Part shown: one piece after another, positions 15,209-24,500 of the stretch
Numbering within the stretch: position 1 is the first letter of the stretch
Layout of the letters: every line of letters starts with the position of its first letter
From: an uncultured Lachnospiraceae bacterium
GTDB lineage: Bacteria; Bacillota; Clostridia; Lachnospirales; Lachnospiraceae
NCBI GenBank assembly: GCA_947063675.1
Contig: CAMSTM010000020.1
Span: 1-33,600, forward strand
Reading direction: 5' to 3'
DNA: 33,600 bases
Made by a program: the position numbers and the translations under genes
The notes under the pieces: model-generated
What the model saw: only the letters and a program-made list of their open reading frames with translations
What the model was told of the DNA's origin: nothing
Databases searched by the model: none

Positions 15209-16144
15209 ATGAGCAAAAAAAGAGCTGTCGTTTCACTTGGACACAACGCCCTTGGCTATACCACAACCGAACAGTGGGACGCCGTTAAGGTTACTGCGAA
15301 AGCCCTTGCCGATTTGGTGGAGGCCGATTACCAGCTTACCATCACCCACAGCAACGGCCCGCAAATCAGTATGATACACAAAGCCATGACGGAACTTCGC
15401 CGTCTTTATATCGACTATACCCCCGCCCCCATGTGCGTGTGCAGCGCCATGAGTCAGGGATACGTGGGCTATGATATCCAGAATTCCCTGAAAGCGGAGC
15501 TTCTTGGCCGGGGCATCAGCAAAACCGTGTCCACGATTCTGACCCAGGTCACGGTAGACCCCTACGACGAGGCTTTTTATGAGCCCTCCAAGCTGATTGG
15601 ACGGTATATGTCCGCCGACGATGCGGAAATTGAGATGAAAAAGGGCAACTATGTGAAGGAGTCGCCCGGAAAAGGCTTCCGACGAATCATTGCCGCCCCG
15701 AAGCCCATTGATATTGTGGAAATAGAAGCCATCCGCACACTGGCGGACGCCGGCCAGATTGTCATTGCATGCGGCGGAGGCGGAATTCCCGTTATCGAGC
15801 AGCGGCACGCATTAAAGGGCGCTTCCGCGGTCATTGAAAAGGACGCCATCGCCGGAAAACTGGCAGCTGACCTTATGGCCGACCAACTCATTATTTTCAC
15901 CTCGGTTCCCAGTGTTTACCGGAATTTCGGAAAAGAAAATCAGGAGGTAATCGCCTCCCTTACCATCGCCGACGCGGAAAAAATGATTGCGGACGGCGAG
16001 TTTGAAAAAGGCACCATGCTTCCCAAAATCGAAGCCGCCATTTCCTATCTGTCCGTGAACCCGAAAGGAAGCGTACTTATCACTTCTCTTGAAGCGGCCG
16101 CCGATGCGCTCAAGGGAAAGGCCGGAACCGTCATTACGGCGTAA
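15209..16144 (+). CDS. arcC: Carbamate kinase
   Basis: A 311-residue amino acid kinase family enzyme. It transfers phosphate between carbamoyl phosphate and ADP, making ATP during arginine, agmatine or purine-ring catabolism. Landmarks are the N-terminal VVSLGHNALG, THSNGPQ (substrate loop, about residues 47-53), PSPGKGFRRIIAAPKP-like region (here SPGKGFRRIIAAPKP), ACGGGGIPV, and EKDAIAGKLAADLMADQL (metal/nucleotide region). GHNALG replaces the commoner GGNALG. AGAAAGGG lies about 10 bases before ATG 15209. It is not beside arginine deiminase or ornithine carbamoyltransferase genes, so its pathway is not given by context. It is divergent from the XRE gene. Confidence 0.92.
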   Translation: MSKKRAVVSLGHNALGYTTTEQWDAVKVTAKALADLVEADYQLTITHSNGPQISMIHKAMTELRRLYIDYTPAPMCVCSAMSQGYVGYDIQNSLKAELLGRGISKTVSTILTQVTVDPYDEAFYEPSKLIGRYMSADDAEIEMKKGNYVKESPGKGFRRIIAAPKPIDIVEIEAIRTLADAGQIVIACGGGGIPVIEQRHALKGASAVIEKDAIAGKLAADLMADQLIIFTSVPSVYRNFGKENQEVIASLTIADAEKMIADGEFEKGTMLPKIEAAISYLSVNPKGSVLITSLEAAADALKGKAGTVITA

Positions 16145-16211
16145 AATCAATAACCCCCCGGCAAGTAAGGCTGGTAACTGCAAGCAGCCGCCAGCCTCGT
16201 TACTCATAAGA

Positions 16212-16270
16212 ATCAAAAAGTTCCGGTGTTATGAGATTTCACAATTCCATAACCCGGAACAATTTTTGAT
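16212..16270. terminator. Bidirectional terminator, arcC / GH78
   Basis: Long imperfect stem: 16212-16233 pairs with 16248-16270 (core GTTCCGG/CCGGAAC and TTATG/CATAA) with a 14-base loop. T-rich tracts flank it on both strands (AATTTTTGAT on plus, CTTTTTGATT on minus). It separates the convergent carbamate kinase and GH78 genes. Confidence 0.8.
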
Positions 16271-16305
16271 TTATATCCATTTCTTCATTCCCGGATTCCA
16301 AAACC

Positions 16306-18417
16306 TCACTTCCGCACCACCGTCAGTCCCAAATCCTCCGTAAACAAAATCACCGGCGCGCTTGCCCATGGATGGCACAGGCTGGTGTTCCATTTCTGTT
16401 CCTTTCCCCACGCTTCAAAGCACGTGGTCGCGCCCTCCCTCAGCATATTTACCCAGGAGTGAATCCCACCGCCTGTAATCAGTTCATACACAAGCTCCTT
16501 CTCCCCGATATTCGCCAGTCCCTTCAAAACAAAATAGGCCATGTATACCCCGCAGTTAAGCCCCTTTTTCCGAATCAGCTCTGTTATGGCCTCTTCGCTT
16601 TCCTCCGGCTGCATGGAAAAATAGAGGGCCAGGGCATTTACATGAATGGAAGGGTGCCGGGAACCCTCCCTGTCCACAAACAGTTTTTTCCCGCTGTCAT
16701 AAAAAGCGGATGTAAAGGCGGCTTTGCGCTTTTCCAATTCCCTTTTCCTGTCGGCTTCACCAGGCAGCGCCCCGTCAGAGAGTATTTCCTCCACCTTTGA
16801 GAGATACCGGCACGCGCCGTAATAAAACGCGTTGATAACACTGTGGCAGCCCGGCCCTACCGGCCTTGTCAAATCAAAGTCATAATTATCCCGGAGGTTT
16901 TCCGGCCAGTCAACCATATTCCACTTGGCATAAACGTCGGCAACAAGACCGTCCTCTCTTTCATACTCTTTAAAATACAGGACTACCTCCCTTGCGTATG
17001 GATATAACTCCCGCAGGGTATCTTTGTCCCCGGTAATCTGATAGTAGTAATACAACTGCAATGGGTACAGCAGGGAATAGTCGGCAATTTCCTGCATGAT
17101 GCCGGATGCGGATACCGCCATCATCCCTTTGTCAATCCTCGTGGAGGCGGCGAAATCATAGAGAGCCTTTTTAAACATGGCGCCATCCCCGGTAAGATAC
17201 ATATGGCTTAAACCGGTTACCAGCAAATCCCCAAGGTACTGGCCCTTTTCTCTGGACGGACAGTCCACATACACCTCCTGAGTACCCAGCATCACCGTCC
17301 GGGCGCACAAATCCCATATTTCCTTTGCCACAGGTTCGCAGTCATCCCTGAGGGTCCGCACCATATGGAACGGATAGTGTCTTTCTGTCACCACCAGATT
17401 CTTTTCTGAAAAGTTTTTGCAGTCCGTGATAATTTCTATGTACCGGAATGCTTTGTAGTCATAACTCTCTATGATATCCTGTGTATCAGCAGTTTCCTTC
17501 CCGGCATCCTTCCCCCGCCCGGAAAGCGTCCATTCCTCCCGGTAGTTGCAGTTACACCGCATCTCGTATCTTGCATGGCCGTTTTCGTCCAGCTCCTCTG
17601 CGTAATACAGGCTGATTTTATCTCCCTTTTCCCCGGAAACGGCAATTCTCACGCCGCCGACAACTTCCTCGCCGCAGTCAAACAGAAAATGCCCTTCCCC
17701 GAAAGTTCTTATCAGCGCCGGGAACCGCTCGCTGATTTCCACCGGAGCGGTTTCCTGCAATTTAAGTTCATGGTCGTCGTAGCTGTTCTCCATACATCTT
17801 TTCCAGTTACTGTCGTCATAATCCAGCTCCTTCCAGCCATAGCTTATCCGCCCCGCGTCAATATCCTCCAGAAAGCAGGTGTCGTACCCTGTGGTGCGGC
17901 CGGAAACAAATTCCTCCGCCCTCTTATATTTCCATTCCCCGTCCGTGGTGGCAATCAGCCCATCCTTCTGCCATACGGCGGCCTTCAGCCCCTGCCGCTT
18001 ATCCGCGCTGTACCAGACACGGTTTACAAGCCCCTGATAGTAAACATGGACGGCTATCACATTTTTTCCCTCGCGAAGCGCGCTGCCAATCTGATACCGG
18101 TTGTAATAGTACCGGAACGGATAGCCCGGAGCCGGTCCCTGCCCGATAAAAACACCGTTTATCCACACCTTGTAATAGTCGTCGGCAGTGATGTCAAGCA
18201 CTGTCTCCCCGGCTCTCTCCATCATGCCCTCATCCATATAAAAAACATGGCGTACAAGCATGTGGTAATTTTTCGGCTCGTCCCCGGGCGGCTGATGCTT
18301 TTCCGCCTCCCGTTCCGGACACATATAATCAAAAGGTCTGCCACTATACTCTTCGGCGCTGAGCCATTTTCCATTATCTATCATTTTTCCGCTTTGGCCT
18401 TTCTGTTCCTGTTTCAT
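16306..18417 (-). CDS. GH78-type alpha-L-rhamnosidase
   Basis: A 703-residue glycosidase expected to remove terminal alpha-L-rhamnose from plant glycosides or pectic side chains by an inverting mechanism. N-terminal beta domains contain a carbohydrate-binding-like part (DDYYKVWINGVFIGQGPAPG). The (alpha/alpha)6 barrel has the family motif DCPSREKGQYLGD (canonical DCPxRxExxGWxGD), and the C-terminal CHPWASAPV is typical of GH78. No signal peptide is seen, so the substrate must be imported. The stop of the J-domain gene is one base before ATG 18417 (TGA-A-ATG), so translation is coupled. ATG 18384, with GGAAAA upstream, is an alternative start. Confidence 0.85.
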   Translation of the reverse strand: MKQEQKGQSGKMIDNGKWLSAEEYSGRPFDYMCPEREAEKHQPPGDEPKNYHMLVRHVFYMDEGMMERAGETVLDITADDYYKVWINGVFIGQGPAPGYPFRYYYNRYQIGSALREGKNVIAVHVYYQGLVNRVWYSADKRQGLKAAVWQKDGLIATTDGEWKYKRAEEFVSGRTTGYDTCFLEDIDAGRISYGWKELDYDDSNWKRCMENSYDDHELKLQETAPVEISERFPALIRTFGEGHFLFDCGEEVVGGVRIAVSGEKGDKISLYYAEELDENGHARYEMRCNCNYREEWTLSGRGKDAGKETADTQDIIESYDYKAFRYIEIITDCKNFSEKNLVVTERHYPFHMVRTLRDDCEPVAKEIWDLCARTVMLGTQEVYVDCPSREKGQYLGDLLVTGLSHMYLTGDGAMFKKALYDFAASTRIDKGMMAVSASGIMQEIADYSLLYPLQLYYYYQITGDKDTLRELYPYAREVVLYFKEYEREDGLVADVYAKWNMVDWPENLRDNYDFDLTRPVGPGCHSVINAFYYGACRYLSKVEEILSDGALPGEADRKRELEKRKAAFTSAFYDSGKKLFVDREGSRHPSIHVNALALYFSMQPEESEEAITELIRKKGLNCGVYMAYFVLKGLANIGEKELVYELITGGGIHSWVNMLREGATTCFEAWGKEQKWNTSLCHPWASAPVILFTEDLGLTVVRK

Positions 18418-18418
18418 T

Positions 18419-19381
18419 TCAATTATCCGCTCTTTCTCTTAAAAACGCTTCATATTTCCTGAGGATATCCGCCGTTTCCAGATACAAATCATTGCCGGAA
18501 GCATTATCGGCACCCTTTTCCACCCGAAAATAAAAGTCAATCTCCGCTTTTACGGCCTCCGCCTTTTTCACTGTCATTTTAACCTGCGCCAGCCTTCTTT
18601 TCAACAAAGGGATAACGCAAAAATACAGTTCATCGTCCTCAAGGGATAAATACCCCAAAAGGGTCCTGTCCCCATCCATCACCCGGATTTTATTGCCCTC
18701 AAAGGACGCAGGATAAAGAACTTCTCCCGCTTTCAGTCTCTCAATTGCAGGAAATCGCCGCCTGCGCCCCTCCGCCCCGAGAAACGCCCGGAAGAGGTAA
18801 ATCTCCCGTCCCTGCCCGTCCCTCCTTAGCGGCTCCGCCATCTTTTTCAGTACCGCTGCCGGACGGATATACTGCATGGAAAGGCTCTGGAAAAGCCGCG
18901 CCTGAAACCGGAATCTCTCCGTTTCAAAAAGCGCGTCCTCCTCCCCCGGGCAGAAACAAAGTCTTCCCTCCGCCTGCTCCAAAAGCTCCCCGGTGGCATG
19001 CCGGATACTGACAAGGAACAGTTCAAATTCCTCTTCATCCGGGTTCCACAGATATTTCCCCCGCGCCTCCTGATAAAAGAGCTTTTCCTCTCCGGCATCT
19101 AAGCTGTAATAGCAATAAATGTTTCTGTCGCAAAAGGCTTTTTCGTTCACTTCCCCCTGCCATACCGGCTTTTCCTTTTTGGGGGCCGGCGTTTTTGCTT
19201 CTTTTTTCAGTACACTGTATGCGGCGTTAATCTCCTGCGCCCGTCTTATATACTCAGGTTTGTCCGCTCCCGCCGCATCGGGATGAAAAGCGCTCATCAG
19301 CCTGTGGTATTTTCTTCTGATAGCCGCTTTGTCATCCTCTCTGTCTATATTCAGGATTCTTTTTGCCTGCTCGGGGGTCAT
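18419..19381 (-). CDS. J-domain (DnaJ-like) protein
   Basis: A 320-residue protein with an N-terminal J domain (residues about 1-60: KRILNIDREDDKAAIRRKYH, HPD motif at 33-35, and AQEINAAYSVLKKE). This domain stimulates DnaK-type ATPases. There is no G/F region, zinc finger or canonical DnaJ C-terminal domain. The remaining ~240 residues show alternating beta-like and helical stretches that I do not recognise. It may therefore be a specialised co-chaperone. It is between DUF6179 and GH78 on the same strand, and coupled to GH78. The ribosome binding site before ATG 19381 is weak (AGAAAGAA). Confidence 0.8.
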   Translation of the reverse strand: MTPEQAKRILNIDREDDKAAIRRKYHRLMSAFHPDAAGADKPEYIRRAQEINAAYSVLKKEAKTPAPKKEKPVWQGEVNEKAFCDRNIYCYYSLDAGEEKLFYQEARGKYLWNPDEEEFELFLVSIRHATGELLEQAEGRLCFCPGEEDALFETERFRFQARLFQSLSMQYIRPAAVLKKMAEPLRRDGQGREIYLFRAFLGAEGRRRRFPAIERLKAGEVLYPASFEGNKIRVMDGDRTLLGYLSLEDDELYFCVIPLLKRRLAQVKMTVKKAEAVKAEIDFYFRVEKGADNASGNDLYLETADILRKYEAFLRERADN

Positions 19382-19452
19382 TTCTTTCTGTCTTCACCTT
19401 TTTCCGGCCTGCCGCAGGTTATCCTTTCCGCGGCGACCGCTCTTATTTTTCT

Positions 19453-20094
19453 TTATTTTGCATTATTTGCCACAATTTCATAAATATTTTCTATCATTTC
19501 CTGATAACCGAAGCAATATTTCCGCAAAACGCCTCTCACATAGCTTTCCGGAAAAGAATGCAGAAAATCCTGCTCCTTTCGGATACACTTTAAGTATTCG
19601 TAAATTCTGTCTATTCCCGTGTACCCGGAAAGGTCCCTTGTCACCGGATAGTCCAGCGTCAGGATGGTGTCCTTTGGATTGAACCTGATATCGTACCATT
19701 TAAAAAACTCCGGCATCCCTTTGACCACAGTATCATACAGACATATATTACCATAATCAGAAAATTCCGGCATCATTTCATTGTACATTGCAAGGGTTTT
19801 CCTCACCTTTTTTTCCACAAGGGCCATACCCCCCTCGTACGCCTGCCGGGCCGTCATTCCTTTTTTCTGCACAAGGACGGTTCCGTTTGCGTTCTCGGAT
19901 TTATCCCGTGCCGTGCCAGTTACGGCATCGTCCCCGCCCTCCATATCGGATAGCTCCGTTTCATGGATGGCATACAAAACGGCGCCCATTAGCTGCTCCG
20001 CTTTCTCGTAAGTAATCGAAGTGCTTTCCTTTGCGGTATACTTCTCCGCCAGTTCTCCCACAATCGGTATCAGTTCTTCCATGGTATAGTCCAT
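19453..20094 (-). CDS. DUF6179-like protein
   Basis: A 213-residue soluble protein. The segment beginning ELIPIVGELAEKYTAKESTS and continuing through EQLMGAVLYAIHE resembles DUF6179 proteins, which in my recollection occur next to DUF6323 genes in Lachnospiraceae. A glycine/aspartate-rich insert (about residues 53-75) is followed by helical sequence (VEKKVRKTLAMYNEM) and a conserved-looking LDYPVTRDLSGYTGIDRIYEYL. The function is unknown. It starts 4 bp after the DUF6323 stop, so the two are certainly co-transcribed. The ribosome binding site is GGGGGTGAG. Confidence 0.65.
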   Translation of the reverse strand: MDYTMEELIPIVGELAEKYTAKESTSITYEKAEQLMGAVLYAIHETELSDMEGGDDAVTGTARDKSENANGTVLVQKKGMTARQAYEGGMALVEKKVRKTLAMYNEMMPEFSDYGNICLYDTVVKGMPEFFKWYDIRFNPKDTILTLDYPVTRDLSGYTGIDRIYEYLKCIRKEQDFLHSFPESYVRGVLRKYCFGYQEMIENIYEIVANNAK

Positions 20095-20098
20095 CGTC

Positions 20099-20632
20099 TC
20101 ACCCCCAGCAAAGTTCTTTTAAGGTTTCAAAATACAGTTCATAGTCCCATCTTTTCACCTCGTCAAACTGTTCATATTCGCCGTAGCCCTGAGAGCTTTC
20201 ATGCCCTCTGTAGCCCGCCCGGATTGCCTGTGAAAAGTTGTTTAAGCAGGTTCCCTCCAGATAATCCAAATCACCGAAGCATATCTCCTCAAACTGCTCT
20301 TTCATAAAATGCAGAAGCTCGTCGTCCGTGATTTCATCCAGCATTTCATTCTTGTACAGATAAAATATCTCCTGCAGGCGAATAATCGTTTCCACATAAT
20401 TATTCTGGTCAATAAATGCGGAATCGCAAAATTCATGGATAATCTTCGGCGCAATCCCCTCCCCGAACTCGATTCGCCTCTGCTCCTTGAGGGTATGGCG
20501 CTGCTCGCTTAAAATCAGCTTTGCCTCCTGCTCGCTCAGCGAAAGCCCGAATCTGGCGGTTTCATTATTTGCCGCAACAATCCCCCCTAATTGACGTTCC
20601 TGCTGTAATAATACCATCCAATCCTTATTCAA
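20099..20632 (-). CDS. DUF6323-like protein (TTG start)
   Basis: A 177-residue, mainly helical, acidic protein. Segments NNETARFGLSLSEQEAKLIL, IEFGEGIAPKIIHEFCDSAF and DEITDDELLHFMKE resemble DUF6323. The function is unknown. TTG 20632 is chosen because a perfect AAGGAGGG (20640-20647) lies 7 bases upstream. The longer frame to 20755 would include the promoter at 20685-20713 and its proposed first codons overlap a hairpin. It is the first gene of a cluster with DUF6179, and possibly with the J-domain and GH78 genes. Confidence 0.65.
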   Translation of the reverse strand: MNKDWMVLLQQERQLGGIVAANNETARFGLSLSEQEAKLILSEQRHTLKEQRRIEFGEGIAPKIIHEFCDSAFIDQNNYVETIIRLQEIFYLYKNEMLDEITDDELLHFMKEQFEEICFGDLDYLEGTCLNNFSQAIRAGYRGHESSQGYGEYEQFDEVKRWDYELYFETLKELCWG

Positions 20633-20684
20633 GAAATCGCCCTCCTTGCACATTTGTTTTCTGTATTCAGTTGTAGGAATACCG

Positions 20685-20713
20685 ATTATAGCATTGGCGG
20701 TATTTTGTTTCAA
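20685..20713 (-). promoter_or_regulatory. Promoter of the DUF6323-DUF6179 cluster
   Basis: Minus-strand -35 TTGAAA (20708-20713), 17-bp spacer, perfect -10 TATAAT (20685-20690). The predicted transcript starts near 20678, about 46 bases before TTG 20632. This excludes the upstream in-frame ATG. Confidence 0.8.
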
Positions 20714-20754
20714 GTCTTGACTTTTTAATGTTTCTGTGGTATGATTAAGCCACA

Positions 20755-20799
20755 ATCAGGAAAGGGATATGGTCGGACATGCCATATCCCTTTCCTGAT
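20755..20799. terminator. Perfect 18-bp hairpin after the toxin-antitoxin pair
   Basis: Arms 20755-20772 and 20782-20799 pair without mismatch around a 9-base loop. It lies 31 bp beyond the toxin stop, so it probably ends that transcript. A strong T-run is missing on both strands. Confidence 0.6.
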
Positions 20800-20829
20800 T
20801 TCGCTGTTTTCCTTCGTATTTTACACCGG

Positions 20830-21162
20830 TCAGTCGATATTCATTTTGGACAGCATTCGAAGCTGGTCACGTTTACTGTAAATAATATTCAAAACATAAA
20901 CTCGCCTGGTTTCACTGTCTATCCTGTAGTATACATAGAAATTCCCTGTTATAATTCTGCGAATACCACGTGAACGCCATGGCTCATCCAAAACAGGGGC
21001 CACACTTGCAGCCATATATGCAAGCTTACTTATCTCTTTGCGGATGCTACGGATATACGTAAGCGCAGTTTCCGGCACAAGCAGGACATCGGCAATATAA
21101 TTTCGAAGCTCTGTCAGGTCTGTCTCAGCGTCCGGCGTTACAATAATTTCGTAATAATCCAT
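20830..21162 (-). CDS. RelE/ParE family toxin
   Basis: A 110-residue RelE/ParE-superfamily toxin. Recognisable parts are MDYYEIIVTPDAETDLTELR (first strand and helix), RIITGNFYVYYRID and VYVLNIIYSKRDQ (the core strands). Family members either cleave mRNA on the ribosome (RelE) or poison DNA gyrase (ParE); the sequence alone does not decide which. Its ATG overlaps the antitoxin stop by one base (TAATG), typical of coupled toxin-antitoxin pairs. Confidence 0.88.
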   Translation of the reverse strand: MDYYEIIVTPDAETDLTELRNYIADVLLVPETALTYIRSIRKEISKLAYMAASVAPVLDEPWRSRGIRRIITGNFYVYYRIDSETRRVYVLNIIYSKRDQLRMLSKMNID

Positions 21163-21458
21163 TATATGAGACCCCTTTCAAGCTCGTCAAACACCTCTGC
21201 GTATGGTCTGCCCTCACCCTTAAGAGACTGCTCATAGCTTTGCGCAAGCTTTGCCGTCAGTTCAGCGTCGGTCATCATATCATGGGTTTGTGGCTCATCC
21301 GGCAGAACAAGTGCAAATGGTACACCGTGTCTGTATATAATCTGGCGGTAAAGAGAATTAATAACGACAGAAACGGGAATCCCCAGCTTTTGAAGTATAT
21401 CTTCAGCTTCCGTTTTCACATCATATTCCACTCTTGCGCTGACAGTTGCATCTTTCAC
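21162..21458 (-). CDS. RelB/DinJ family antitoxin
   Basis: A 98-residue antitoxin. The N-terminal ribbon-helix-helix (ATVSARVEYDVKTEAEDILQ and LGIPVSVVINSLYRQII) binds DNA and the C-terminal tail should bind the toxin. GTG 21458 is chosen: AAGGAAGG lies 8 bases upstream, while the alternative GTG 21467 directly abuts it. The operator at 21478-21495 suggests the usual autoregulation. Confidence 0.85.
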   Translation of the reverse strand: MKDATVSARVEYDVKTEAEDILQKLGIPVSVVINSLYRQIIYRHGVPFALVLPDEPQTHDMMTDAELTAKLAQSYEQSLKGEGRPYAEVFDELERGLI

Positions 21459-21477
21459 ATCTAACACCTTCCTTTCA

Positions 21478-21495
21478 AATATAGCCTACTATATT
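21478..21495. promoter_or_regulatory. Operator/-10 region of the toxin-antitoxin operon
   Basis: Perfect inverted repeat: AATATAG (21478-21484), spacer CCTA, CTATATT (21489-21495). It covers a likely minus-strand -10 (TATAGT), with a -35-like TTGTCT 17 bp upstream. It fits an RHH antitoxin binding site. Confidence 0.65.
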
Positions 21496-21545
21496 GTATT
21501 GCGGTTTGCAAGACAAACAGTTATCTTTTTGCCAGTATTTATTAT

Positions 21546-24500
21546 TTATCTAATCAGCATCCTGCATACCTCCTCCACTTCCCTCTTTCCCCTTCCGACT
21601 ACAAAATAAAAATCCATCTGCCCCTTATTTTCCATATAAAGATAAGAGCCATAGGCCGGAATGTCACAGCATATCGCGGTATCCGCCGCCAGGACCAGCC
21701 CGTATCCCCGCTCGGAAGCCACAACGGCGGGTTTTCCGTTCCCATGGGAAATGTATCTGGCACCGCCCCGCAGAGCAATACCGGCTTTTCCGGAAATCCC
21801 CGGCGCATAAAGATTTTCCGCTTTCTGCCAGTCCAGATACAGCCGGCTCTTTGCTTTTCCGCCCGGGCTGTCCTCAATCTGGCGGCATTCCTTCTCCCGC
21901 TCCGCAAGCAGAAGCTTTTTATCCCGCGTCATATAGTGAATGGCCCCGCTTCCTTTATTAACCCGCAGACAAATCTCGTCCGTCAGAAATTCCACCGTAT
22001 TGCCGGATTCCTTATACAGCCACGCGCTTTCTTTTTTGCAGCCGGCAATGCCCGGATGGACTCTGTCCGAAAGCGCCGCTCCCTTTGCAAAGGTTACCCG
22101 TACAATGCCGCCGGTAATCGCGCATAGCCGCAAAGTGCCGTACCGGCTCTGAAAATAAAGCCCGTCCGGCTGCCCCATAAACCATTTCACCGACAAGTCA
22201 ATTTTTCCGTGTCCCGCCGGGCGCAAAATTTCTGTGGGCGGCATGCCGCCAAATTCGCAGCCTGCTTTTGCTCCGTCTGCTTTTTCTTCCCTGACGGAAA
22301 CTCTTTCCGGGGAAGGTTTTACCTGTCTGCTTATAAAAGGCTTTTTATCCTCCGGCGTCACGGCTTTTTTCACAACGGCAACCGCCCGTTTTCTGGGCCG
22401 GATGGCCGCTCCGCTTCCTGCCGAATCTTTTTCTTTTCCGCCCTCCGTCTCATAAGATACGGATTTTTTCTCATTTTCCTTATCTTCTGCGAAAACCGCA
22501 AAGGTTCTTCCTTTTCCTGCCGGCGCCGGGTCGGCTATCAGCCCTGTCAGAGTATCGCAGCAGAGCACGCACAGCTCATGCAGCGCGCGGGTCGCCGCCA
22601 CATAGAGAAGCTTCGCGTGACCGTCGTCTGACGGATAGTCTTCCCTTGTGGGATTTAAAATCAGTACGGCGTCAAATTCCAGTCCCTTTGTGTATTCCAC
22701 GGGAAGCACCATGATTCCGTTTCCAAACTCCGCTTTTTCAAGATTGCTTTCCATCACCTCCACATATTCCGACAGCAAAAGAGCCATCCTGGCCGCCTCC
22801 TTTTTGCTGCGGCAGATAACCGCAATGGTATCAAGCCCCTTCTTCTGCCAGTCCCTGCAAAGATGCGCCGCTTCTTTTATCAGCGCATTTCGCTCCGGCG
22901 TCCTTTTCACCAGAACCGGATTTCCGTGCCTGATTATAGGCTCTACGGGATAAACCGAAAATTTCCCGTGGCGCAGAATATCCGTGGCAAAGTCCGAAAT
23001 TTCCACCGTGTTCCGGTAGCTTTTCTTTAAAACCCCAAAGCTGTCCATAGCGTCCGGCAAAAGCAGCGCTTTCAGCTCCTCCCAGTCGTTTAGACCGAAG
23101 CCAAAATGAATATTCTGGGAAACGTCCCCCATAACGGTGTAGGTACATCTGTTGATGCAGAATTTCAGCGCGTGATACGCCATCATTCCGAAATCCTGGG
23201 CCTCGTCAATTACCACATGGCTTGCCTCGCTTATGACCTCCTCCTCTTTTACCCTCTTATAAAGGTAAGCTAACGCCGCCAAATCGTACACGTCAAATTC
23301 ATTCTCCGGCGCTTCAACCCGTATTCCTTTTTCTTGCTGCTTCCTTAAGAAATCCCGGTACATTTCAAAAACAGATATCTTCCAGTGTCTTCCCCCGTAC
23401 CAGCCCCGGTAAGCCTTTAAAATTGCTTTTCTCTCCGCCTCCGAATAGCTGATTCCTTTTCCGAGAAATTCCTCCTTTACCTTTCCGAGCAGCCGCCCGT
23501 TCAGCATATTAATTTTGTTCTGAATAGAAACGGAGGGATTTTCCTCAATATAAGCCTCCACGGCTTCCCCCGTTAAAAGGCTGACCAAATCCTTCTTACT
23601 GACTTCTCTGTCGTCTGTTTCGTCATATACGCCGGTTTTTCCGTTCCGGAAGCCTTCCACAAACGCTTTTGGATTTAAGTATACGGTATCGGCGGAAATT
23701 GCCTTCCGTTCCAGTTCCCGGCAGTACCCGGCCAAGTCCCGAAACCACCGGGAGCTGCCCTTTACGGCGTCTTTCCCCGTTCCCTTAATCCTGTATTTCT
23801 TTTCGTCCCAGTCCTCGTACAAAAGCCGGACAAAAAGCTGTTCCATGGTCATCTGCCGCACGCCGTACACATCCAGGTCCGGCAGAACGCCCGTGATATA
23901 ATTCAGCAGAATCCGGTTGCTCCCCACAATGTAAAAATCCTCCGGCCTGAAACGCTCCGCATAGTTATACAGGATATAAGATATCCGGTGCATGGCCACC
24001 GTGGTTTTTCCCGAGCCCGCCATCCCCTGCACAATCACATTGTGATAGGGGGATTTTCTGATAATCTCATTCTGCTCCTTTTGAATGGTGGCAACAATTT
24101 CTCCCAGAACCGCCTGCTTGTTTTTGGCCAGATACTTTGTAAGAAGCTCGTCGTTGGCAATCACCTCGCTGTCAAAAAAATCCAGCAGCTTTCCGCCTTC
24201 AATTTCATAAGTACGCTTGCGCGTCAAATCAATCGGAATATCCACATCCCCCGGCGCCCTGTAGCTGCATTTTCCCAGATTGTTTTCGTAATATGCGTTT
24301 GCCACCGGCGCGCGCCAGTCCACCACCGCCTGATGGGTGGCGTCCCTTGCTATGCCGCCCCTGCCGATATAAAGAGACTCCTCCTTACCGGTTTTTTCAT
24401 CGCGGAAAACAATTCGGCCAAAATAGGGCTTGTTTTTTGCCTTTTCATTGCGCATAAGCGCCCGCTTCATGTGCTCGTGCATCGTGACCGTGTTGTTTAA

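Noticed and set aside
17575-18462. 295-codon plus-strand open frame
   Set aside because: It is an antisense shadow of the GH78 gene; the minus-strand frame carries clear family motifs.
20633-20755. N-terminal extension of the DUF6323 protein
   Set aside because: It contains a consensus promoter and the arm of a hairpin, while a perfect ribosome binding site marks TTG 20632.
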